In this document: positions 1 through 6,710 of the stretch, piece after piece
Numbering within the stretch: the stretch's first letter is position 1
How the letters are laid out: each line of letters begins with the position of its first letter
DNA from: Mesorhizobium amorphae
GTDB taxonomy: Bacteria > Pseudomonadota > Alphaproteobacteria > Rhizobiales > Rhizobiaceae
Direction: 5' to 3'
Length of the DNA stretch: 18,710 nt
Assembly (NCBI GenBank): GCA_003240775.1
Contig: QFNI01000066.1
Location: forward strand, 1 to 18,710
Notes under the pieces: model-generated
What the model was told of the DNA's origin: nothing
Databases searched by the model: none
The model's input: only the letters and a program-made list of their open reading frames with translations
Program-made: the position numbers and the translations under genes

Positions 1-353
1 ACGCGCGCCCAGAGCAGGCGCATGTAGTCGTAGATCTCGGTGACGGTGCCTACCGTCGAGCGCGGATTGCGCGAGGTGGTCTTCTGCTCGATGGAGATGG
101 CGGGCGAGAGCCCGTCGATCTGGTCGACATCGGGCTTCTGCATCATCTCGAGGAACTGCCGGGCATAAGCCGACAGCGATTCCACGTAGCGGCGCTGGCC
201 TTCGGCATAGATCGTGTCGAAGGCGAGCGAGGATTTGCCCGAACCCGAAAGCCCCGTCATCACGATCAGCGAATCGCGGGGGAGATCGAGGTCGATGCCC
301 TTGAGATTGTGCTCGCGCGCGCCGCGAATCGAGATGAATCGGTGTTCGGCCAT
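1..353 (-). CDS. uvrA: UvrABC excision nuclease subunit A (5' part only)
   Basis: Partial gene: the first 117 codons are present and the rest runs off the window start. UvrA is the ATP-driven DNA damage sensor of nucleotide excision repair and passes lesions to UvrB. The translation opens MAEHRFISIRGAREHNLKGI and carries the Walker A motif GLSGSGKSS at about residues 35-43. It continues with the family-typical FDTIYAEGQRRYVESLSAYA and the RQFLEMMQKPDVDQIDGLSP stretch, then the SIEQKTTSRNPRSTVGTVTE region. The start is the ATG at 351-353; no strong Shine-Dalgarno sequence lies before it. It is divergent from ssb, as in many proteobacteria, and its promoter is overlapped by a LexA-like box, so SOS induction is likely. 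Confidence 0.96.
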   Translation of the reverse strand, partial: MAEHRFISIRGAREHNLKGIDLDLPRDSLIVMTGLSGSGKSSLAFDTIYAEGQRRYVESLSAYARQFLEMMQKPDVDQIDGLSPAISIEQKTTSRNPRSTVGTVTEIYDYMRLLWAR

Positions 354-422
354 GAATGGGAAGCTCGAAATTGGGGCGCCCGGAACGCTTCAACAAAGCT
401 CGGCGCGGTTTCGCGGGGCTGG

Positions 423-450
423 ATTATCAGAAGGTGGAATGAGAACGCAA
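423..450 (-). promoter_or_regulatory. Predicted sigma-70 promoter of uvrA
   Basis: On the minus strand a -35 hexamer TTGCGT (445-450) and a -10 hexamer GATAAT (423-428, five of six to consensus) are separated by 16 bp. Transcription would start near 415, giving a leader of about 60 nt to the uvrA ATG. The -35 element lies inside the LexA-like box, which fits repression by occlusion. Predicted from sequence only. Confidence 0.55.
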
Positions 451-457
451 CGGAAAC
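443..457 (-). promoter_or_regulatory. Near-consensus LexA (SOS) box of uvrA
   Basis: The plus strand reads GAAC-N7-AAAC, so the minus strand reads GTTT-N7-GTTC. This is one base away from the alphaproteobacterial LexA direct repeat GTTC-N7-GTTC, with exact spacing. It overlaps the predicted -35 of uvrA. The single mismatch lowers certainty, but position and gene fit well. Confidence 0.55.
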
Positions 458-510
458 AAAGCGCTTGCGACGACATGTGGGGACTCACGAAAACGCGAGC
501 AAGCGCTTTG
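457..510. repeat. 12-bp inverted repeat holding two AAGCGCTT palindromes
   Basis: The arms CAAAGCGCTTGC (457-468) and GCAAGCGCTTTG (499-510) are exact inverted copies separated by 30 bp. Each arm contains the self-complementary octamer AAGCGCTT (459-466 and 501-508), and the octamers are 42 bp apart, about four helical turns. AAGCGCTT fits the AANCGNTT core typical of LacI/GalR-family operators. The pair lies just upstream of the uvrA -35. It may be a paired operator or a large stem in a transcript; the role is unknown. Confidence 0.5.
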
Positions 511-690
511 GGGACAGTGAAGGCGTTGACGGGCCTCACGCCCAGGCGCACGCTCCCCCTCGTTCCGACCCAGTGGCGCTGCACCGTCACCCGACCCTGC
601 GAGACGCCGCAGGCCGCAAGCGACAGCCGAGCGGAACAAGAGCCAACAGGAACAGGAGTGAGGCCATGACCCCGCCCGAGCATTCCACAG

Positions 691-855
691 GGCTTCGCCG
701 GTGACGAAGCCGCAGCACGGGCCGAGCGCTCTCCGCAGCGCCCGCCCGGCCGCAACCCACCGTAGCAAAGAGACCATTGTCGGGTCGCGGGCCCTGCCCG
801 CGTAGCACCCGAAAGGCCCAAGCCGAGGCTTTCCGATCGGCACGTTCAGAGGAGC
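691..855 (+). other. Structured segment before a terminator, possible small RNA
   Basis: Consecutive stems can be drawn on the plus strand: 691-697 with 705-711 (GGCTTCG, perfect, 7 bp), 786-792 with 796-802 (CGCGGGC, perfect, tight loop) and 820-824 with 827-831. The intrinsic terminator at 856-892 follows directly. No coding gene upstream on this strand needs that terminator, so an untranslated transcript ending near 892 is a reasonable guess. I looked for hallmarks of tmRNA, RNase P RNA, SRP RNA and 6S RNA and saw none. No clear promoter was found. High GC alone produces some hairpins. Confidence 0.3.
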
Positions 856-892
856 AAGCCCTTCCACGCTTTCGTGCGTGGAAGGGCTTTTT
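856..892 (+). terminator. Strong intrinsic terminator upstream of ssb
   Basis: A perfect 14-bp stem (856-869 with 876-889) encloses a 6-nt loop (TTTCGT) and is followed by a T run ending at 892. It shields the ssb promoter from plus-strand transcription arising in the intergenic region. The gene it terminates is not evident. Confidence 0.85.
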
Positions 893-912
893 CGTTTGGG
901 AGGTGGATGATA

Positions 913-927
913 GAACAAAGGGGGAAC
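913..927 (+). promoter_or_regulatory. Perfect alphaproteobacterial LexA (SOS) box of ssb
   Basis: GAAC (913-916), seven bases (AAAGGGG), GAAC (924-927): an exact match to the GAAC-N7-GAAC direct repeat bound by alphaproteobacterial LexA. It lies about 100 bp upstream of the ssb start. A GTTC follows 11 bp further on (935-938), in the same phase. Confidence 0.7.
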
Positions 928-967
928 TTAGGGCGTTCCCGTGAACGGCTCGGAAAGTTCTCTGGGG

Positions 968-973
968 TATGAT
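968..973 (+). promoter_or_regulatory. Possible -10 element of ssb
   Basis: TATGAT (five of six to TATAAT) lies 54 bp upstream of the ssb ATG. No convincing -35 is seen 16-18 bp upstream, so a transcription start near 980 is only tentative. Confidence 0.35.
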
Positions 974-1027
974 GGAGTGTTCCCGATCGTTCGGGGCACG
1001 GTTTCGGATGATGCGTGGAGAAGCGTG

Positions 1028-1561
1028 ATGGCAGGCAGCGTCAACAAGGTCATTCTGGTGGGGAACTTGGGCGCAGAGCCCGAAGTCCGCCGCCTCGGCA
1101 GCGGCGACCCGGTGGTCAATTTCCGCATCGCCACCTCCGAGACCTGGCGGGACAAGAACTCGGGCGAACGCAAGGAGAAGACCGAGTGGCACAACATCGT
1201 GGTCTTCAATGACAACCTCGCCAAAGTCGCAGAGCAGTATCTCAAGAAGGGCATGAAGGTTTACATCGAAGGCGCGCTCCAGACCCGCAAGTGGCAGGAC
1301 AAGGACGGCCAGGACCGCTACTCCACGGAAGTGGTGCTGCAGAAATTCCGCGGTGAACTGCAGATGCTCGACGCGCGCGGCGGTGGCGGCGGCGAGATGT
1401 CGGACTACGGCGGTGGCGGGGGTGGCGGCAGCCGTCGCGGCGGCGACTTCGGCCAGTCGGGGCCCGGCGACGATTACGGCGGCGGGCGCGGCGGCGGCTT
1501 CGGCGGTGGACGGGGCGGCGGTGGCGGCTCGCGCGATCTGGACGACGACATCCCGTTTTGA
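1028..1561 (+). CDS. ssb: Single-stranded DNA-binding protein
   Basis: Single-stranded DNA-binding protein, 177 residues, protecting ssDNA and recruiting replication and repair partners. The OB fold occupies about residues 1-115 (MAGSVNKVILVGNLGAEPEV, then TEWHNIVVFN and GMKVYIEGALQTRKW). A glycine-rich linker with little else than G, R and S spans about 117-168. The acidic partner-binding tip DLDDDIPF ends the protein. The start is chosen at the ATG at 1028 because SSBs begin here and GGAG (1017-1020) is well spaced; a longer GTG-start frame from 941 would run through the regulatory region. An SOS box lies upstream. The gene converges on marC, with only a weak GAGCGGG/CCCGCTC stem (1560-1603) between them. 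Confidence 0.97.
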   Translation: MAGSVNKVILVGNLGAEPEVRRLGSGDPVVNFRIATSETWRDKNSGERKEKTEWHNIVVFNDNLAKVAEQYLKKGMKVYIEGALQTRKWQDKDGQDRYSTEVVLQKFRGELQMLDARGGGGGEMSDYGGGGGGGSRRGGDFGQSGPGDDYGGGRGGGFGGGRGGGGGSRDLDDDIPF

Positions 1562-1618
1562 GCGGGATGGCCGGGGGCAGGGAGGCTTGGCGCTTCCCCG
1601 CTCTCTTGAAGGCGGTGT

Positions 1619-2251
1619 CTAGGCGGCCTCGATCAGCGCCTTGATGCCGTCGGCCACGAACTGAACGGCGAGCGCCGCCAGGATCACGCCGAGAAGGCGG
1701 GTAAGGATGTTGCGGCCGGTTTCGCCGAGGAAGCGGTCCACGCGCTCGGCGAGAAGAAGCACGCCGAGCGTGGCGGCGAGGCCGAGCGCGATGATGCCGA
1801 CGAGGGCTGCGCCCCCGCCCAGGCCCGGCATGGAGCCGGACACCAGAACCACGGCCGAGATGGCGCCGGGGCCCGCAATGAGCGGAATGGCCAGCGGAAA
1901 CGCCGCGATGTCGTGGATGTGGTCGCGCGACACCGCCACGTCCGCGCTCTTGTTCTTGCGGTCCTGGCGGCGCTCGAACACCATCTCGAAAGCGATGTAG
2001 AACAGAAGCAGCCCGCCCGCGACGCGAAAGGCGGGAAGCGTGATGCCGAAGGTGCGCAGGATCTCCGCGCCGGCCAGCGCAAACAGCGCGAGAACCGCAA
2101 AGGCGATGGCGATGGCGCGGATCGAGACCTGCCAGCGGTCGGCGCGCGACATTCCCGGCGTGAGCGCCAGGAAGAGGGGCGCCAGCCCCGGCGGGTCGAG
2201 CGTCACGAGGATCGTGACGAAGGCGTTGAAGAGGGCGTCCCAGGCTGGCAT
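1619..2251 (-). CDS. MarC family integral membrane protein
   Basis: 210-residue inner-membrane protein of the MarC family (UPF0056), with about six hydrophobic segments and the family signature FPLAIPLIAGPGAIS at about residues 117-131. The N-terminal segment has the usual ILVTLDPPGLAPLFLALTPG pattern. The family was once linked to multiple antibiotic resistance, but no transport substrate is established, so the role is open. GGGGAGG lies 9 nt before the ATG at 2251. The gene stands alone, convergent with ssb and divergent from gyrA. Confidence 0.9.
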   Translation of the reverse strand: MPAWDALFNAFVTILVTLDPPGLAPLFLALTPGMSRADRWQVSIRAIAIAFAVLALFALAGAEILRTFGITLPAFRVAGGLLLFYIAFEMVFERRQDRKNKSADVAVSRDHIHDIAAFPLAIPLIAGPGAISAVVLVSGSMPGLGGGAALVGIIALGLAATLGVLLLAERVDRFLGETGRNILTRLLGVILAALAVQFVADGIKALIEAA

Positions 2252-2381
2252 CTCAGGCGGCCTCCCCGTTTGCCTTCCCAGGGCTGCACCCAGGCGGCGC
2301 AGTCATCAAGCGGTTTCTCGTTTTTCCCGCATATCCGCTTGTTTTGGGCGGGGAGGAATGGTGCGAGAGGGGTCGCGTGAG

Positions 2382-2409
2382 TTGGATTCGGGGTCATCAT
2401 CCCTATATA
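2382..2409 (+). promoter_or_regulatory. Predicted gyrA promoter
   Basis: TTGGAT (2382-2387) and TATATA (2404-2409) are spaced by 16 bp; an alternative -10, TATAAA, starts at 2406. Transcription would start near 2416 and leave a leader of about 20 nt. Two GATTC sites, targets of the alphaproteobacterial CcrM methylase (GANTC), lie at 2385-2389 (overlapping the -35) and 2420-2424 (just after the start). Confidence 0.5.
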
Positions 2410-2436
2410 AAGATGGTCTGATTCCCCTGTGATCGC

Positions 2437-5178
2437 GTGGTCTTCTTGAACGACACCAGCCCGCCCCCGCTCGGCCCGACCGATATCGAGCCGATCTCCA
2501 TCGTCGATGAGATGCAGCGCTCCTACCTCGATTATGCGATGAGCGTGATCGTCAGCCGCGCGCTGCCCGATGTGCGCGACGGCTTGAAGCCGGTCCACCG
2601 CCGAATCCTCTATGCGATGCAGGAGGGCGGGTATCACTGGAACCGCAAGCACGTGAAATCGTCGCGCATCGTCGGCGACGTGATGGGTAAATACCATCCG
2701 CACGGCGACTCCGCGATCTACGACGCCATGGTGCGCATGGCGCAGGACTGGTCGCTGCGCGCGCTGCTGATCGACGGGCAGGGCAATTTCGGTTCGATCG
2801 ACGCCGATCCGCCGGCCGCCATGCGCTACACCGAATCGCGCCTCACCAAGATGGCGCATGAGCTGCTCGAGGACATCGACAAGGACACCGTCGATTTCCA
2901 GGACAACTATGACGGTTCCGAGCGCGAGCCGCGCGTGCTGCCGGCGCGCTTCCCGAACCTGTTGGTCAACGGCTCGGGTGGCATCGCGGTCGGCATGGCC
3001 ACCAACATCCCACCGCACAATCTGGGCGAAGTCTGCAACGGCTGCATCGCGCTGATCGACAACCCGGCGATGGAACTGGGCGAGGTTATGGAGATCATCC
3101 CCGGACCGGACTTCCCCACGGGCGGCCTCGTGCTCGGGCGCGCAGGCATAGCGTCGGCCTATGCTACGGGCCGCGGCTCGATCATCATGCGCGGCAAGGT
3201 GCACACCGAGCCGCTGCGCGGGGACCGCGAGGCCATCGTGGTCACGGAGATCCCCTACCAGGTCAACAAGGCCGGCATGATCGAGAAGATGGCCGACCTC
3301 GTGCGCGAAAAGCGCGTGGAAGGCATCTCCGACATCCGCGATGAGAGCGACCGCCAGGGCTATCGCGTCGTGATCGAGCTCAAGAAGGACGCGAACACCG
3401 ACGTCGTCTTGAACCAGCTCTATCGCTACACGCCGCTGCAGACCTCGTTCGGCGCGAATGTGGTGGCGCTGAACGGCGGCAAGCCGGAAATCCTCAACCT
3501 GCTCGACATGCTCCGCGCCTTCGTGGCCTTCCGCGAGGAGGTGGTGCAGCGCCGCACGAAATACCTGCTGCGCAAGGCGCGCGAGCGGGCGCATGTGTTG
3601 GTGGGCTTGGCCATCGCGGTCGCCAACATCGACGAGATCATCAAGCTGATTCGCACCGCACCCGATCCGGCGACAGCGCGCGAGCAGATGATGACGCGGC
3701 GCTGGCCGGCGGAGGACGTCGAGGCGCTGATCCGCCTGATCGACGACCCGCGCCACCGCATCAACGAGGACGGCACCTACAACCTCTCGGAAGAGCAGGC
3801 CCGCGCCATTCTCGAGCTGCGCCTCGCGCGGCTCACCGCGCTCGGGCGCGACGAGATCGCGGATGAGCTGAACAAGATCGGCATCGAGATCGCCGACTAT
3901 CTCGACATCCTGTCGTCGCGCGCCCGCATCCAGGGCATCGTCAAGCAGGAGCTGCTGGACATCCGCGACGAGTTCGGCAATCCGCGCCGCACCGAGCTGA
4001 CGGATGGCGGCTACGACCTCGAGGACGAAGACCTGATCCCACGCGAGGACATGGTCGTTACCGTCACGCATCAGGGCTACATCAAGCGCGTTCCGCTCTC
4101 GATCTACCGCTCGCAGGCGCGCGGCGGGAAGGGGCGCTCGGGCATGGCGACCAAGGACGAGGATTTCGTCACGCGCCTGTTCGTCGCGAGCACGCACACG
4201 CCGATCCTGTTCTTCTCGTCGGACGGAAAGGTCTACAAGGAAAAGGTCTGGCGGCTGCCCGTCGGTACGCCGCAGTCGCGCGGCAAGTTCCTGCGCAACC
4301 TCCTGCCCCTGGCCGACAACGAGCGCATCTCGACGATCATGCCGCTGCCCGAGGACGAGGAGTCCTGGGCGTCGCTCGACGTGATGTTCGCCACCACTCG
4401 CGGCACCGTGCGCCGCAACAAGCTTTCCGACTTCGCGCAGATCAACCGCAACGGCAAGATCGCGATGAAGCTGGAAGAGGACGGCGACGAGATCCTCAGC
4501 GTCGAAACCTGCACCGAGGCGCACGATGTGCTGCTGACCGCGGCTTCGGGGCAGTGCATTCGTTTCGCCGTGGACGACGTGCGCGTGTTCGCAGGTCGCA
4601 ACTCGATCGGCGTGCGCGGCATCGCTCTGGCCGACAAGGACCGCGCGATCTCCATGACGATCCTTTCCCATGTCGAGGCGAGCCCCGCCGAGCGCGCGGC
4701 TTACCTGCGCCAGGCAGCGGGCGAGCGGCGCATGACGAGTGCGGAGGAGGACGAGGAGATCGTGCTCGTCGCCGAGGACACCGGCGGCGAAGAGGCCGTG
4801 CTGTCGGCCGGCCGCTACGAAGAGCTGAAGGCGCGCGAGCAGTTCGTGCTCACCGTGACCGAAGGCGGTTTCGGCAAGCGCTCCTCTTCCTACGACTTCC
4901 GCCTGACGGGCCGGGGCGGCAAGGGCATCCGGGCGACCGACGTGTCCAAGACCGACGAGATCGGGCAGTTGGTGGCCACCTTCCCCATCGAACCGGAAGA
5001 CCAGATCATGCTGGTGTCCAACAATGGCCAGGTGATCCGCGTGCCGGTGGGCGGCATCCGCATCGCGAGCCGCGCCACCAAGGGCGTGACCATCTTCAAC
5101 ACCGCCGATGGAGAGCGGGTGGTCTCGGTGGAACGCATCACCGAGCCGGAAGAGCAACCGGTCGTCACGGAAGACTGA
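2437..5178 (+). CDS. gyrA: DNA gyrase subunit A
   Basis: 913-residue breakage-reunion subunit of DNA gyrase, which with GyrB introduces negative supercoils. The N-terminal domain opens DIEPISIVDEMQRSYLDYAM. The quinolone pocket HPHGDSAIYDAMVRMAQ keeps Ser92 and Asp96 (E. coli 83 and 87), so no classical resistance change is seen. The catalytic tyrosine is Tyr131 in AAMRYTE. The GyrA box QARGGKG (about 560-566) marks it as gyrase rather than ParC. A charged insertion at about residues 745-800 of the C-terminal domain is typical of alphaproteobacteria. The GTG at 2437 best fits homologues, but no Shine-Dalgarno sequence precedes it; TTG at 2446 is possible. A strong terminator follows. Confidence 0.98.
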   Translation: MVFLNDTSPPPLGPTDIEPISIVDEMQRSYLDYAMSVIVSRALPDVRDGLKPVHRRILYAMQEGGYHWNRKHVKSSRIVGDVMGKYHPHGDSAIYDAMVRMAQDWSLRALLIDGQGNFGSIDADPPAAMRYTESRLTKMAHELLEDIDKDTVDFQDNYDGSEREPRVLPARFPNLLVNGSGGIAVGMATNIPPHNLGEVCNGCIALIDNPAMELGEVMEIIPGPDFPTGGLVLGRAGIASAYATGRGSIIMRGKVHTEPLRGDREAIVVTEIPYQVNKAGMIEKMADLVREKRVEGISDIRDESDRQGYRVVIELKKDANTDVVLNQLYRYTPLQTSFGANVVALNGGKPEILNLLDMLRAFVAFREEVVQRRTKYLLRKARERAHVLVGLAIAVANIDEIIKLIRTAPDPATAREQMMTRRWPAEDVEALIRLIDDPRHRINEDGTYNLSEEQARAILELRLARLTALGRDEIADELNKIGIEIADYLDILSSRARIQGIVKQELLDIRDEFGNPRRTELTDGGYDLEDEDLIPREDMVVTVTHQGYIKRVPLSIYRSQARGGKGRSGMATKDEDFVTRLFVASTHTPILFFSSDGKVYKEKVWRLPVGTPQSRGKFLRNLLPLADNERISTIMPLPEDEESWASLDVMFATTRGTVRRNKLSDFAQINRNGKIAMKLEEDGDEILSVETCTEAHDVLLTAASGQCIRFAVDDVRVFAGRNSIGVRGIALADKDRAISMTILSHVEASPAERAAYLRQAAGERRMTSAEEDEEIVLVAEDTGGEEAVLSAGRYEELKAREQFVLTVTEGGFGKRSSSYDFRLTGRGGKGIRATDVSKTDEIGQLVATFPIEPEDQIMLVSNNGQVIRVPVGGIRIASRATKGVTIFNTADGERVVSVERITEPEEQPVVTED

Positions 5179-5183
5179 AACGG

Positions 5184-5213
5184 AAAACGGCCGCTCCATC
5201 GAGCGGCCGTTTT
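5184..5213. terminator. Bidirectional intrinsic terminator after gyrA
   Basis: A perfect 13-bp stem (5184-5196 with 5201-5213) has a 4-nt loop (CATC) and A4/T4 tracts at its ends, so it can work on both strands. It serves gyrA (+) and the small membrane peptide gene (-). Confidence 0.9.
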
Positions 5214-5255
5214 GCTTCTGGATGGTTCGTTGATTCTTGGCGCTGGTCTCGTCGC

Positions 5256-5399
5256 TTACCAGCGGCGCGAGCGAAGCGGCGGGTAGCGCTGATCGTCGCG
5301 CACGCGCACTTTCACGTGCTGCGATTCCTGACGAATGCCGAACGCGGTGGCGACCAGCATGGCGAGGGTCATGGCTGCGGCAAGCAGATAGATCAGCAT
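5256..5399 (-). CDS. Small single-pass membrane protein, 47 residues
   Basis: Unrecognised short gene. The product has one N-terminal hydrophobic helix (MLIYLLAAAMTLAMLVATAF, residues 1-20) and a charged tail rich in R, Q and D ending in RSRRW. This fits a single-pass inner-membrane peptide, with orientation uncertain. The start at 5399 is preferred over a longer frame from 5447 because GGGGAG sits 6 nt before it and the protein then begins directly with the helix. It lies between two plus-strand genes and shares gyrA's bidirectional terminator. No function can be named. Confidence 0.6.
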   Translation of the reverse strand: MLIYLLAAAMTLAMLVATAFGIRQESQHVKVRVRDDQRYPPLRSRRW

Positions 5400-5450
5400 A
5401 TGCGGCTCCCCGGTTCGGTTGTCCAAGCAACGGACGGCGCGCGGCAATGG

Positions 5451-5478
5451 TTGCGTGCCCTCTGCATGCCCATACGAT
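5451..5478 (+). promoter_or_regulatory. Possible promoter of the coaD-tgt operon with overlapping inverted repeat
   Basis: TTGCGT (5451-5456) and TACGAT (5473-5478) are 16 bp apart. The -10 overlaps an inverted repeat, CGATCA-N9-TGATCG (5475-5495), that could be an operator. The leader to coaD would be about 100 nt. The hexamers match consensus only moderately. Confidence 0.3.
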
Positions 5479-5585
5479 CACATTCGTGTTGATCGACCCT
5501 GAATCCTCCGTTCATCGGGGATTCACCATGGTGGCGGGCCGGCGGGTTTGCCTTCGGGAGGAGGGGTCGCTAGAAGCCGCACACG

Positions 5586-6086
5586 ATGAGCGCGCGCACC
5601 GCATTCTATCCCGGCTCCTTCGACCCGGTGACCAACGGTCACCTGGATGTGCTGGCCGGCGCGCTCGCCATCGCGGACCGCGTGGTGGTGGGCATCGGCC
5701 TGCATCCCGGCAAGGCGCCGATGTTTTCCTTCGAGGAGAAGCAGGCCCTGATCGAGCGCTGCACCGCTGGCTGGGACGGGGCAGGGCGGGTCTCGGTGGC
5801 CGGCTTCCATGGGCTTGCGGTGGAAGCCGCGCGCGAGCATGGCGCCACGCTCTTCGTGCGCGGCCTGCGCGACGGGACCGACCTCGACTACGAGATGCAG
5901 CTTGCCGGCATGAACGGCGCGATGAGCCCAGACGTCCGCACCGTGTTCATGCCGGCGCACCCTTCCACGCGCTTCATCACCGCGACGCTCGTCCGCCAGA
6001 TCGCCACGATGGGCGGGCCGGTGGAAGCCTTCGTGCCCCCCCTTGTCGCCGAGGCGTTGCAGGCCAAGTTGGCCGGGCGCCCTTGA
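5586..6086 (+). CDS. coaD: Phosphopantetheine adenylyltransferase
   Basis: 166-residue enzyme that transfers AMP from ATP to 4'-phosphopantetheine, giving dephospho-CoA, the penultimate step of CoA synthesis. The nucleotidyltransferase signature GSFDPVTNGH spans residues 10-19 (T16-N-G-H19 is the T/HxGH motif). Lys43, Arg92 in FVRGLRDGTDLDYE, and the C-terminal STRFITATLVRQIA block match the family. Length is normal. The ribosome site is poor: a GGAGG lies about 20 nt upstream. It is the first gene of a six-gene operon, and 11 nt separate it from the next gene. Confidence 0.96.
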   Translation: MSARTAFYPGSFDPVTNGHLDVLAGALAIADRVVVGIGLHPGKAPMFSFEEKQALIERCTAGWDGAGRVSVAGFHGLAVEAAREHGATLFVRGLRDGTDLDYEMQLAGMNGAMSPDVRTVFMPAHPSTRFITATLVRQIATMGGPVEAFVPPLVAEALQAKLAGRP

Positions 6087-6097
6087 AAGGACCGATC

Positions 6098-6685
6098 ATG
6101 CTCCGCAGACATTTTCTCGCCAGCCTCGCGCTGGCAGCTTCGCTCGCCTCGGGCACCCTGGTCGCCCAGGCGCAGGAGCCCGAGAACACCATGATCATCA
6201 CGCTCAAGGACGGCGACGTGACGATCCGCCTGCGCCCCGATCTCGCGCCCAAGCATGTGGAGCAGATCAAGGCGCTGGTGCGCGAGGGCGCCTATGACAA
6301 TGTCGCCTTCCACCGCGTGATCGACGGCTTCATGGCGCAGACGGGCGACGTGCAGTTCGGCGATCTCGAGCAGGGCTTCAGCGCCAACGATGTCGGCACC
6401 GGCGGGTCGAGCCGCCCCGACATTCCCGCCGAGTTCTCGGCCGAGCCCTTCACGCGCGGCACGGTCGGCATGGCGCGTTCGCAGAGCCCCGATTCCGCCA
6501 ACTCGCAGTTCTTCATCACGTTTGCGCCCGCGCCCTTTCTCGACAACCAGTACACGGTGGTCGGCCAGGTCGAGAGCGGGATGGAACTGGTGGACAAGAT
6601 CAAGCGCGGCGATGAAGCCACCAACGGCTCCGTGACCGACCCCGACCGCATGGTGCGCGTGCGCATCGCAGCCGACGGCAACTAA
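6098..6685 (+). CDS. Exported peptidyl-prolyl cis-trans isomerase (cyclophilin)
   Basis: 195-residue cyclophilin-type proline isomerase that catalyses peptidyl-prolyl cis-trans rotation during folding. A signal peptide (MLRRHFLASLALAASLASGT..., likely cleavage after AQA near residue 26) sends it to the periplasm. The active-site block FHRVIDGFMAQTGD is at 71-84, followed by GMARSQSPDSANSQFFI and QYTVVGQV. GAAAGGA lies 6 nt before the ATG and overlaps the coaD stop. The next gene is a cytoplasmic paralogue; the pair probably arose by tandem duplication. Confidence 0.93.
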   Translation: MLRRHFLASLALAASLASGTLVAQAQEPENTMIITLKDGDVTIRLRPDLAPKHVEQIKALVREGAYDNVAFHRVIDGFMAQTGDVQFGDLEQGFSANDVGTGGSSRPDIPAEFSAEPFTRGTVGMARSQSPDSANSQFFITFAPAPFLDNQYTVVGQVESGMELVDKIKRGDEATNGSVTDPDRMVRVRIAADGN

Positions 6686-6710
6686 GAAAACCCATCGAGG
6701 AGACAGACCT

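Larger units (their letters stand above)
354..1027. other. uvrA-ssb divergent intergenic region
   Basis: About 670 bp without a supportable protein gene. The uvrA-proximal part (423-510) carries the promoter, the LexA-like box and the palindrome pair. The middle (511-690) has open frames on both strands, but none has a recognisable protein or a good ribosome site. One is a 26-residue hydrophobic, lipoprotein-like frame on the minus strand (587-667), which I do not call. Positions 691-892 form a run of hairpins ending in a strong terminator. The ssb-proximal part (913-1020) holds the SOS box and further GAAC/GTTC tetramers. Confidence 0.7.

Noticed and set aside
587..667. 26-residue minus-strand frame starting MASLLFLLALVPLGC, resembling a lipoprotein signal
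   Set aside because: No Shine-Dalgarno sequence and no mature part; likely chance in GC-rich intergenic DNA.
691..892. tmRNA, RNase P RNA, SRP RNA or 6S RNA
   Set aside because: No tag-peptide codons and no conserved core sequences of these RNAs on either strand.
979..992. Second SOS box GTTC-N6-GTTC before ssb
   Set aside because: The spacing is 6 instead of 7, so it is not a canonical LexA site; it is kept only as part of the tetramer array.
941..1027. N-terminal extension of SSB from a GTG at 941
   Set aside because: It runs through the promoter region and adds residues not found in SSB; the ATG at 1028 has a proper GGAG.
2203..5481. A 1092-codon open frame on the minus strand opposite gyrA
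   Set aside because: Its composition (rich in A, R, D, H, V) is that of an antisense shadow produced by GC-rich third positions of gyrA; no domain was recognised.
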